From the NCBI GenBank assembly GCA_013416405.1, contig JACCET010000007.1:1-64000 (forward strand): DNA of 64,000 bases, given 5' to 3'. The position numbers and the translations under genes are program-made. The stretch is from Alcaligenaceae bacterium (GTDB lineage: Bacteria; Pseudomonadota; Gammaproteobacteria; Burkholderiales; Burkholderiaceae_B). Under the pieces are notes generated by a model that did no database searches, was not told the origin of the DNA, and saw only the letters and a program-made list of their open reading frames with translations. How positions within the stretch are numbered: the stretch's first letter is position 1; every line of letters starts with the position of its first letter. Below, piece after piece: positions 54,822 through 64,000 of this stretch.

Positions 54822-56285
54822 ATGACTGACAATAAATCAGGCAAAACCCTGACACTGAAAAAGAAAGTTGCCACACCCGATGCCAACAACGACGGCGAGC
54901 GCCGCAAGCGCGCCGGAGGCCGGGCACGGCAAGTGGCTCAGCTTGAGCGCGAACGGGGCAAGGTAAGCGCGGCCAGAGCCGTCACGCAAGAAAAGTCAGG
55001 CCTTGAAGCGTCTGAACAGGTACGCAGGCAAGACGCCGAACCAAGGCAGCGCAGGCGCAGGGAGTCCGATACAGTTCGGCAGGAGCCCGATACTCCTCGT
55101 ATTGCAGTACGCCAACCACGTCGGCCCGCGCAAGCCGAAATTTTTCCTGTTTTCACCCCTTGCCCCCAGGGCCTGGAAGAAGCGCTGGTCGCCGAGATGC
55201 AGGCCCTGGGCTTTGCCGATGCCGAGCCTGCCCGTGCGGGCTGCCGCTTCCATACCGACTGGACCGGCATACTGCGTGCCAATCTGTATTCCCGGCTGGC
55301 CACACGCGTACTGGTTCAAGTCGCCCATGCTCCGGTACGGCACGAAGACGACATCCTTGAGCTGGCTCGCCAAACACCCTGGGAGCGCTGGTTCGGCGCC
55401 GAACAAACCCTGCGGGTGGATACCTCTGCCATACGCAGCCCCATGCAAAGCCTGCAATATTGCAATCTGCGCGCGAAAGACGGCATCTGCGACCGTCTAC
55501 GCGAGCGCGAGGGCGAACGGCCTGATATCGACACCGTGCGCCCCGACGCCCGCGTACACCTGTTCCTTAGTGAAGACAGCGCCACACTGTATCTGGATAC
55601 CTCGGGCGAATCGCTATTCAAGCGTGGCTGGCGCCTGGACAAGGGCGAAGCGCCTTTACGGGAAAATCTGGCCGCCGGCCTACTGGCGCTTTCAGATTGG
55701 GATCCGTCTCAGGCCCTGCTTGATCCTTTCTGCGGCGGCGGCACCATACTGATAGAGGCGGCCTGGATCGCGCTGGGCGTGCCGGCAGGCATCTGGCGCC
55801 CTTTCGGGTTTGAGCGCCTGCGCAATCACGACGCCCGACATTGGCGCAATATCAAAGACGAGGCACGCTCACATATTGCCACCCGTCTTGATAGCCCCCT
55901 GGTCGGTTACGACCTAAATCCAGAAGCCATCGAAGCGGCCAAGGCAAATATGGAAAGGGCCTGGCTCACACCCGACTCCATACGCTTTGAAGTCGGCAAC
56001 GCCCGTTCTGTGCAACCGCCCGCATCCAGCGGCTGGCTGGTCACCAACCCACCTTACGGCGAGCGCATGCCCGACGACGACCCCGAGCTCTGGAGCGCCT
56101 GGGCGCAAAATCTGAAGCAGCATTACAGCGGTTGGCAAGTCGGCGTGATTACCAGCGATCACGACTTACCACGGCAAATGCGCCTGAAACCACGGCGCCG
56201 CCATCCCTTGTACAACGGCGCACTGGACTGCCGCCTGTTCATCTTTGAAATGGTGCAGGACAGCTACAGGAAAGAGAAGAAGTAG
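54822..56285 (+). CDS. THUMP-domain 23S rRNA methyltransferase (RlmL-like)
   Basis: 487 residues. The first 100 residues are Arg/Lys/Glu rich and probably disordered, perhaps RNA-binding. A THUMP domain begins near residue 106 (FPVFTPCPQGLEEALVAEMQ). The methyltransferase follows with LLDPFCGGGTILIEAAWIAL near 300 and the catalytic NPPYGERMPD near 408. It corresponds to the N-terminal m2G half of E. coli RlmL without the RlmK half. The exact target base is inferred. Confidence 0.88.
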   Translation: MTDNKSGKTLTLKKKVATPDANNDGERRKRAGGRARQVAQLERERGKVSAARAVTQEKSGLEASEQVRRQDAEPRQRRRRESDTVRQEPDTPRIAVRQPRRPAQAEIFPVFTPCPQGLEEALVAEMQALGFADAEPARAGCRFHTDWTGILRANLYSRLATRVLVQVAHAPVRHEDDILELARQTPWERWFGAEQTLRVDTSAIRSPMQSLQYCNLRAKDGICDRLREREGERPDIDTVRPDARVHLFLSEDSATLYLDTSGESLFKRGWRLDKGEAPLRENLAAGLLALSDWDPSQALLDPFCGGGTILIEAAWIALGVPAGIWRPFGFERLRNHDARHWRNIKDEARSHIATRLDSPLVGYDLNPEAIEAAKANMERAWLTPDSIRFEVGNARSVQPPASSGWLVTNPPYGERMPDDDPELWSAWAQNLKQHYSGWQVGVITSDHDLPRQMRLKPRRRHPLYNGALDCRLFIFEMVQDSYRKEKK

Positions 56286-56324
56286 CGCTTGCGCCACACT
56301 TATTTTGCGCTGCAATATAAAGCC

Positions 56325-56365
56325 TTGAAAATTACCCGGGTTAACCCTTATAATAGGGTTAACCC
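56325..56365 (+). promoter_or_regulatory. Promoter framed by two identical GGGTTAACCC palindromes
   Basis: TTGAAA (56325-56330), an 18-base spacer and a perfect TATAAT (56349-56354) form a strong promoter. The 10-base palindrome GGGTTAACCC occurs in the spacer (56338-56347) and again just after the -10 (56356-56365), centres 18 bases apart. A dimeric repressor bound at either would block RNA polymerase. Confidence 0.7.
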
Positions 56366-56403
56366 TTGAACGAAACGTTCAATTTTTTACAAGAGGCTTT
56401 ATA

Positions 56404-56589
56404 ATGATCAACGTAGCCAAAGATGTGCGTTTAACCGACGAACTCGAACGTCAACTGATGATGCAAGCCATCGAAGATCAGTACCGTTTCAAACCCGTCG
56501 AAGCAATTAAGAAATTGTTTGCCAAGTTGTTTGCAGCTGCCGACCGCGCCCAGGCTCCAGCCGGCAAAATGGTCGAATCCACCAACTAA
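56404..56589 (+). CDS. Small conserved-looking protein of unknown function
   Basis: 61 residues. I do not recognise a named family. It reads as two helices: an acidic N-terminal part (VAKDVRLTDELERQLMMQAI) and a basic/hydrophobic second part (PVEAIKKLFAKLFAAADRAQ), cytoplasmic. AAGAGG lies seven bases before the ATG, and a strong promoter with paired palindromes precedes it, so it is very likely expressed. Confidence 0.75.
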   Translation: MINVAKDVRLTDELERQLMMQAIEDQYRFKPVEAIKKLFAKLFAAADRAQAPAGKMVESTN

Positions 56590-56741
56590 GCATCTGTTCC
56601 CGACTTGCCTGCCAAACAGCAAGTCAGCACGGTAGACCCGCTCAGCCAGAGCCGCGTATAGCGGCTTTTCTTTTGCCCGGACGGTACAAAATTCGAAAGT
56701 GCGGGATAATAGCAGCCAGCATCAGAATTCCGGATACCGCA

Positions 56742-57254
56742 ATGCAACAATCGCCAGCCATCGAACTTACCAACACGCCCAGCAGGTGGCGCCGCTTCGC
56801 CTGCATGATGTACGAGGGCGTGCTGCTGTTCGGCGTGGTGTTTCTGGCCAGCTATCTGTTCGACACCCTGACACAAAGCCGTAGCGGAATGATGTTCCGG
56901 CACGGCCGCCAGGCCGTGCTGTTTGTTGCCATCGGGGTGTATTTCATACTGTGCTGGCGCAAGCGCGGCCAGACCTTGCCCATGAAAACCTGGAATATCA
57001 GGCTGGTAACACAAGACGGCCAAATACCCGGCCTGGGCATTCTGCTGCTGCGTTATATCCTGATCTGGCCGGTTCCATTGCTGGCTGCGCTCTTGGTGCT
57101 GACGGCCTCACACGCAACCGGCTATAGCTCAACCGACTTACTCATCGTCTTTGCGCCGTTTACATTGTTTTTATGGACCTGGTTTGACCCGCAAGGCCAG
57201 TTTCTGCACGACCGCCTGGCTCGTACCCGCCTGGTTCATGCACCGAAACCTTAG
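56742..57254 (+). CDS. RDD family membrane protein
   Basis: 170 residues. WRRFACMMYEGVLLFGVVF carries the Arg of the RDD motif; the downstream part has QTLPMKTWNIRLVTQDGQIP and the closing WFDPQGQFLHDRLARTRLV typical of RDD proteins. Three or four membrane spans. Function of the family is mostly unknown. The start at 56742 is chosen at the domain boundary; the ribosome site is weak. Confidence 0.85.
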   Translation: MQQSPAIELTNTPSRWRRFACMMYEGVLLFGVVFLASYLFDTLTQSRSGMMFRHGRQAVLFVAIGVYFILCWRKRGQTLPMKTWNIRLVTQDGQIPGLGILLLRYILIWPVPLLAALLVLTASHATGYSSTDLLIVFAPFTLFLWTWFDPQGQFLHDRLARTRLVHAPKP

Positions 57255-57384
57255 GCTCTGCCTAGTATAAACCCTAGTGTAAGTGGCTTTCTGAAACGTA
57301 AGGATTGCATAGATACCGCTAGTCGTTCATGCTTTGGGGGTAAAGTGGCTCGCCCCCTACTCGACCCATTGAATCAAAAAGACA

Positions 57385-58719
57385 ATGAACGACCAATACT
57401 CGGCGCTGTACCAGTCTTACCAGTGGTTAGTCCCTTCTCAATTCAATATTGCGCAAGCATGCGTGCACCGCTGGGCGCAGAGTCCCGTCGAAGGCAGGCG
57501 CATTGCCATTTTCCATGAAAATTCGCAGGGGCAACGCGAAGTCTGGACCTACACGCGGCTTTCAGATACCGCCAATCAACTTGCCAACGGCCTGATTAAA
57601 ATGGGCATCCAGGCCGGTGACCGCATTGCAGTCGTCACTGAGCAGCGACCTGAAACGGTTGCCGCCTTTATCGCCATATTCAGCGTGGGCGCAATCGCCC
57701 TGCCACTGTCTCCCGCCTTGGGCGAGAACGGACTGGCCACACGGCTACACGATGCCGAGGCGCGGGTCGCCATCGTCGACGACGCAGGCGCGGACTATTT
57801 ATTGCGGGCACAAGCCCAGTGCCCAACCCTGACGCAAATCATAGGCTTGAATTTCCAGCACGAAGCCATCATCCCCTGGCGCTCTTTGCTGGCGCGCCAG
57901 GAAACTCAGTTCCAGACCATGCATACCCGTTCCAGCAGCGCGGCACTGCTGCTTTATGCACCTAATAGCATTGCTGCGCCCAAAGGCACGCTGCTGGGCC
58001 ATCAAGCCCTGATCGGCATCCTGCCTGGCTTTGTTGCCGCACAAAACTGGTTTCCACAGTCGGGCGACATACTCTGGAGCCCCGTCGACTGGAACAGCGC
58101 CGGCGGCATCATGAACGCATTATTGCCCACGCTGTATTTTGGTCACGCCATCGTCAGCACAGCCGGCCAGTCCACGCCAGGCCGCGCCTTTGAAACGCTG
58201 GCACGCTACCAGGTCAGCAATGTTTTTCTGCCCGCCGACATGCTGCAAGCCATGATGCAACACACTCCCTTGCCGCGCGCGCAGTACCCACTGGCCTTGC
58301 GTGCCCTCATGACCGAGGTCAACCTGAACACCGATGTTTTCAATTGGTGCGCCGAGGCCCTGGGTGTCACGCCCAATGCAATGTTCGGCTGCACCGAAAT
58401 GAATCATCTGATAGGCAATAGCCACAAGAAATGGCCGACCCGGCCAGGCAGCATGGGGCGTCCTTATCCCGGCCATCAGGTCGCCGTGCTGGATAAGGAC
58501 GGCAAGCCCTGTCGGCCGGGCAGAACCGGTGAAATCGCCCTGAATCGCTACGACATACAAGGCCACCCCGACCCGGTGCTTTTCCTGGGCTATTGGCGCA
58601 ACGATTTGGCCACCCAGGCCAAATTCAAAGATGACTGGTGCCTGAGCGGCGAGTTGGCCAAGGTCGACGAACAAGGCTATTACTGGTACGCGGGGCACAG
58701 CGACGATACGCTGGCCTAG
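57385..58719 (+). pseudogene. AMP-binding acyl-CoA synthetase-like protein, C-terminally truncated
   Basis: 444 residues, against about 540-560 for acetyl/medium-chain acyl-CoA synthetases. The N-terminal domain is recognisable (AVVTEQRPETVAAFIAIFSV, NAMFGCTEMNHLIG, RPGSMGRPYPGHQVAVLDKD, DDWCLSGELAKVDEQGYYWY). The frame ends right after AGHSDDTLA, where the hinge and the C-terminal domain with the catalytic Lys should follow. The phosphate-binding loop is also changed: YAPNSIAAPKG where TSGTTGxPKG is expected. It is therefore unlikely to be a normal ligase. It may be a decayed gene or a protein with another use. Confidence 0.65.
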
Positions 58720-58745
58720 TTACAGTCATGGGCTAAAATTCAACC

Positions 58746-59669
58746 ATGACTGATGAACTTAAAAAATACCTGCTGTCCGATCACAGCACTCGAATCCAGG
58801 CCGTCAGGCTGAACCAGGCCTGGAAAACCGGGCTGGCTCACCAGCACTACCCGGCCTGCATACAAACACTGCTGGGCGAATTGGTCGCAGCGTCCATTCT
58901 GCTTACGTCCAACATCAAATTTGATGGCGCCCTGGTGCTGCAGCTGCAGGGCGACGGCCCTATCGCCTTGATCGTGGTCGAATGCACCACCGACCTGTCC
59001 ATACGCGCAACCGTAAGCGTGCGCGAAGGCCACGACATTCCCGCCGACGGCACCCTGCAATCCCTGCTCAACACGAATGGTACGGGGCGCTTTGTGGTCA
59101 CGCTGGATCCTGGCAGCAAGAATAATGACCTCAAGCCTTACCAAGGCATTATTCCCCTGGAAGGCGACTCCGTGGCCCATGTGCTTGAGCGCTATATGCG
59201 CGACTCCGAACAGCTGGACACCCGCTTGTGGCTGGCCTCCGACGCCGAACACGTGGCAGGCCTGCTGCTGCAACGCCTGCCTGCACATGGCGGTCATGAA
59301 AGCACCACGCCCGAGCAGCAAGCGGAAACCTGGACGCGTGCAGGCCATCTGGCCTCTACACTCAAGCACGAAGAACTGCTGACACTGGATATCGACACCT
59401 TGATCAAGCGGCTGTTCTGGGAAGAAGAGTTGCTGACTTTCGAACCGCAAAGTGTGCGCTGGTACTGCCCTTGCACCCGTGAACGGGTAGCCGGCATGCT
59501 GCAAGCCTTGGGCCGCGAAGAAGTTGAAGACATTCTCAGCGAACGACAGGAAATCGATATCCTGTGCAATTTCTGTGGCAAGCCCTATCAGTTCGATGCC
59601 GTAGACTGCGCCAGGCTTTTTGTGACGCAGCCCGGCACGACGCACGACACCGACGGCAGCGTGCATTAG
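58746..59669 (+). CDS. hslO: Redox-regulated chaperone Hsp33
   Basis: 307 residues. Holdase activated by oxidative unfolding. The four zinc-binding Cys are present: C241-x-C243 (WYCPCTRER) and C274-x2-C277 (ILCNFCGKP). N-terminal motifs LLGELVAASILLTSNIKFDG and LQLQGDGPIALIVVEC fit. It starts 26 bases after the truncated synthetase gene. Confidence 0.96.
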   Translation: MTDELKKYLLSDHSTRIQAVRLNQAWKTGLAHQHYPACIQTLLGELVAASILLTSNIKFDGALVLQLQGDGPIALIVVECTTDLSIRATVSVREGHDIPADGTLQSLLNTNGTGRFVVTLDPGSKNNDLKPYQGIIPLEGDSVAHVLERYMRDSEQLDTRLWLASDAEHVAGLLLQRLPAHGGHESTTPEQQAETWTRAGHLASTLKHEELLTLDIDTLIKRLFWEEELLTFEPQSVRWYCPCTRERVAGMLQALGREEVEDILSERQEIDILCNFCGKPYQFDAVDCARLFVTQPGTTHDTDGSVH

Positions 59670-59734
59670 GCCAGCTAAAAGTACGCAGTTTCCACACTCG
59701 ACATGTCTGGGGCTGTGGCGGCACACTAAGCGTC

Positions 59735-60796
59735 ATGTCGCCCTGCCTATTATCTTTTCCAGCCGTGGTCCGCCACGGTGCCCATACCTTGTCGCATACA
59801 GCCCGCTTAAACAAGGCGGGCAATCGGCGCCAGGGCGGCGCAGGCATGATTGAATTCTCTATCGTCGCCGTTCCCATACTGTTGCTGGGCTTGGGCAGCA
59901 TCGAAACCGCACACTGGCTACTGACCCGGCAGGTCGTCAGCCTGGCCTTGCTCGAAGCCAGTCGGGCTGGTGTCAGTGGGCACGCCAGGCCCGAAACCAT
60001 CACGGCCGCCTTTGAGCAGGCCCTATTACCGCTATTTCCAGCCTCGGCCAGCAACAGCGCCAGGCAGAATCAGCAACTAGCCTTCCACAAACGCACCCGC
60101 GACACCGCCGGCGCGCCCTGGCAGATGGCTGTCCTGTCGCCCACCACCGCCGCCTTCAACGATTTTTCCGATCCGCAACTCAGCCGCACATTGCAGGGCG
60201 GGCTGGCAGTCATCAACAATAATTATCTGCTCGAGCAAGACCAGCGCCGCCGCGCTCAGGGCTGGCTCCACGGCCTGGGGCCTGAGTCAAACATGTCCAT
60301 ATACCAAGCGAATACGCTTACACTGCGCCTGACCTATCTGCACGAACCCGTCGTGCCCGGCATGAAAGGCCTTATGCGTCTGCTGGGTAGATCAGGCGGC
60401 ACCTATGGCCAGCACGCCATGGCACACGGCTACTTGCCATTAAGTCGCGAAATCAGCCTGGTCATGCAGTCTCATCCGGTGCGCTGGCCCGGCCTTGTTG
60501 CTGCTGGTAATGTCATACAGCCGGGTCTGCCCACTCTTGCCGGCCCCGCGCCCATACTGCCTTGCACAGGCTTGTGGTGCATGGCGCCGCAGTCCACTAC
60601 CCTTGCTCCGGGTTCACCTGATGCGCCCTATCGGCCGCCAGGGTCAGTCCGTGCGCCACCCGCAGAACCTGCCACTCCAACCAGCCCCACAGCGCCTTTG
60701 CCCGGGCCAGCCGATACCAGCACCGACGGGCTGGCCGTCGCGCCCGACCACCCCGACTGCGGGCTGACTCTGTGTTGTGCCCCTGTGCAAGGCTAG
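59735..60796 (+). CDS. TadE-like pilus-assembly/pseudopilin family protein with Pro-rich tail
   Basis: 353 residues. Near residue 38, RQGGAGMIEFSIVAVPILLL GLG-type sequence matches the TadE/TadG N-terminal hydrophobic helix with the conserved Glu of pilin-like proteins. The remainder would be extracytoplasmic: a mixed domain to about residue 250, then a Pro/Thr/Ala-rich stretch and a Cys-rich end (CGLTLCCAPVQG). No other tad/flp genes are near, so its partner secretion system must be elsewhere or absent. The ATG at 59735 is the first sensible start. Confidence 0.65.
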   Translation: MSPCLLSFPAVVRHGAHTLSHTARLNKAGNRRQGGAGMIEFSIVAVPILLLGLGSIETAHWLLTRQVVSLALLEASRAGVSGHARPETITAAFEQALLPLFPASASNSARQNQQLAFHKRTRDTAGAPWQMAVLSPTTAAFNDFSDPQLSRTLQGGLAVINNNYLLEQDQRRRAQGWLHGLGPESNMSIYQANTLTLRLTYLHEPVVPGMKGLMRLLGRSGGTYGQHAMAHGYLPLSREISLVMQSHPVRWPGLVAAGNVIQPGLPTLAGPAPILPCTGLWCMAPQSTTLAPGSPDAPYRPPGSVRAPPAEPATPTSPTAPLPGPADTSTDGLAVAPDHPDCGLTLCCAPVQG

Positions 60797-60866
60797 CATC
60801 CGGTTTAGCTGCTGAACACTTAACGTCGGCGCCTGGAATCACCATGCAGCAAAGCAAATATACGAC

Positions 60867-61193
60867 TCAGTTGCCTTTTTTCTCTGGAATTTTGGGGGTC
60901 TTTACTTGCGGCTCATGCTCGTGCGGTGCAAGAATCTGTACATAGACCTCGCCTTCCTGGATCATGCCCAGCTCACCGCGCGCGCGCTCTTCTATGGCGT
61001 CGGTGCCCGATTTAAGATCGTGCACCTCGGCCTGCAAGGCGTTATTGCGTGCAACCAACGCATCGTTGGTTTCCTGCTGAGTGGCGACTTTTCTTTGTAG
61101 TTCCTGAACTCGCAGCCAGCCTCCCTTGCCCCACCACAAAGGGTATTGGGTAAGGATGGTGAGCACGGCCAGAACAATGAATAGCAGTCGCAT
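60867..61193 (-). CDS. ftsB: Cell division protein FtsB
   Basis: 108 residues: one membrane span ([20 protein letters not shown]) and a coiled coil ([33 protein letters not shown]) followed by [20 protein letters not shown], the FtsB signature. It acts with FtsQ and FtsL in the divisome. It lies directly downstream of eno, as in most proteobacteria. Confidence 0.94.
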   Translation of the reverse strand: MRLLFIVLAVLTILTQYPLWWGKGGWLRVQELQRKVATQQETNDALVARNNALQAEVHDLKSGTDAIEERARGELGMIQEGEVYVQILAPHEHEPQVKTPKIPEKKGN

Positions 61194-61246
61194 TTTTTAC
61201 CAAAAAACAACCCGGCCGAGCCGGGCTGCTTCTGGGGCCCAGGTTT

Positions 61247-63066
<1,820 letters not shown>

Positions 63067-63074
<8 letters not shown>

Positions 63075-64000
63075 CGACAGGCTCCTTGACGGTCGGCTTG
63101 GCCAGGGTCGTGCGCGTGAACCGGATGACCGGCAGCCTGTACACCCAAAACAGGGCGATAAGCGCAATCAGCAGAGTAGTCATCAGGCCCGAATGCACGG
63201 CCTCGACCAAGGAAACACGGGCCAGGTCGATCAGCCTGCTGCCAGACAAACCCTGTAGCTGCAGCGTAGCCAGAAAATCAGCCTGAATGACGTCATTGAC
63301 CAGCATCTGCGGGTCTTCAAGCAGCTTCAGCCACGATGTGCCCTGGCCTTCGGGCGCCGCATGACGCACCCCTTCGATATAGTGATGCGTCACCATGGAT
63401 CCCACTACCGCGGTACCCAGCATGCCGCCTATCATGCGCACCGATTGCAGCATGGCAGTGGAAATCCCCAGCAAGGCACGCCCGGCCGTTTCCTGGGCGA
63501 AGACGGTCAGGTTGGGCATGACAAAACCCAGCCCTATACCGGCAAGTATCATGTAGGCCACCAACAGCCATCGGGAGGTATCCTGATGCGAGGTCACCAT
63601 GCCTATGCAGGACACCACCTGAAGGGCAAAACCAGCATAAAGCATGTAATTGGGCTTGGGCAGTCGTATGATAATGCGCGCATTGACGGCACTGCCCAAG
63701 GTGATGCACACCACTAAAGGCGTAATCAGCAAGCCTACCTGGCGCGGTGTCAGACCAAACCCGCCCTGCAACATCAGGGGCAAATAAAACAAAAGCCCGA
63801 ACAGGATAAAACCCGTAAACAACGACAGGCAGAACAGGGCTGCCAGGCTTTTGTTGCGGAACATGTCCAGCGGAATCAGAGGATGAGGGCAACGCTTTTC
63901 CCAGACGATAAGCCCGGCGAATATCAGGCACGAGAACACACCCAGTACCACCATGGGCATGCCGGCGCCGTAACGCGGCAATAGCTCAACAAAGAATTGC
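63067..64000 (-). CDS. DHA2-type MFS multidrug exporter (3' part; continues past the window)
   Basis: The frame is open to the right edge, so only the C-terminal 310 or so residues are seen. About seven or eight membrane spans of a 14-span exporter are visible (VLGVFSCLIFAGLIVWEKRC, FILFGLLFYLPLMLQGGFGL, VAYMILAGIGLGFVMPNLTV, MIGGMLGTAVVGSMVTHHYI). The motif FGLTPRQVGLLITPLVVCIT is typical of EmrB/QacA relatives. It precedes and overlaps marR, forming a drug-efflux unit upstream of eno. Confidence 0.88.

Overview
The window looks like a chromosomal segment of a betaproteobacterium of the family Alcaligenaceae (Bordetella/Pusillimonas/Achromobacter relatives). This rests on moderately high GC, the order rpmB-rpmG, leuS-lptE-holA-proA, the eno-ftsB pair, and a urease cluster with ureJ between ureA and ureB. 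No species can be named from sequence alone.

Region by region. (1) 1-5.8 kb is accessory DNA. It holds the right end of an IS66-like element that cuts a hypothetical gene, a P4-type integrase, and a tRNA-Thr(CGT) 3' fragment that looks like an attachment site. After these come a 5'-truncated higA remnant, a hipBA toxin-antitoxin pair with three evenly spaced operator-like repeats, and a second tyrosine recombinase that runs tail-to-tail into a thioesterase gene. (2) 5.8-25.3 kb is mixed metabolic and envelope DNA: a TonB-dependent receptor overlapping a diguanylate cyclase, a decayed gntR/Bug-transporter scar, a Fur-box YncE-like lipoprotein, dehydrogenases, GSTs, pirin, maiA-ispH-fkpB. It includes a roughly 900 bp gene-poor stretch (19.7-20.6 kb) with two large imperfect palindromes followed by three 19-bp direct repeats and two DnaA-box-like 9-mers. 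(3) 25.4-37.1 kb is one urea island: urtABCDE (urea ABC importer), then ureDA-ureJ-ureBCEFG (nickel urease and its maturation proteins). A near-consensus sigma-54 promoter and two NtrC-like sites precede urtA, so urea uptake and hydrolysis are probably induced together under nitrogen limitation. (4) 37.2-48.4 kb: radC, rpmE2, a membrane glycosyltransferase, a MATE exporter, proVWX-type betaine/proline import, cfa, a Bcr/CflA exporter, rpmB-rpmG. (5) 48.5-64 kb is core: leuS-lptE-holA-proA, hemJ-like, an rRNA methyltransferase, a small protein under a palindrome-flanked promoter, RDD protein, a damaged acyl-CoA synthetase, hslO, a TadE-like protein, ftsB, eno, marR and the end of a DHA2-family exporter.

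I found no clearly new defence or biosynthetic system. The most unusual signals are non-coding: the repeat/DnaA-box cluster near 20.4 kb with its two palindromes, the 49-bp-phased hipBA operators, the double GGGTTAACCC promoter at 56.34 kb, and several decay scars (gntR/Bug, the partial duplication near 9.9 kb, the AMP-binding enzyme). All motif calls were made by eye; no database search was run.
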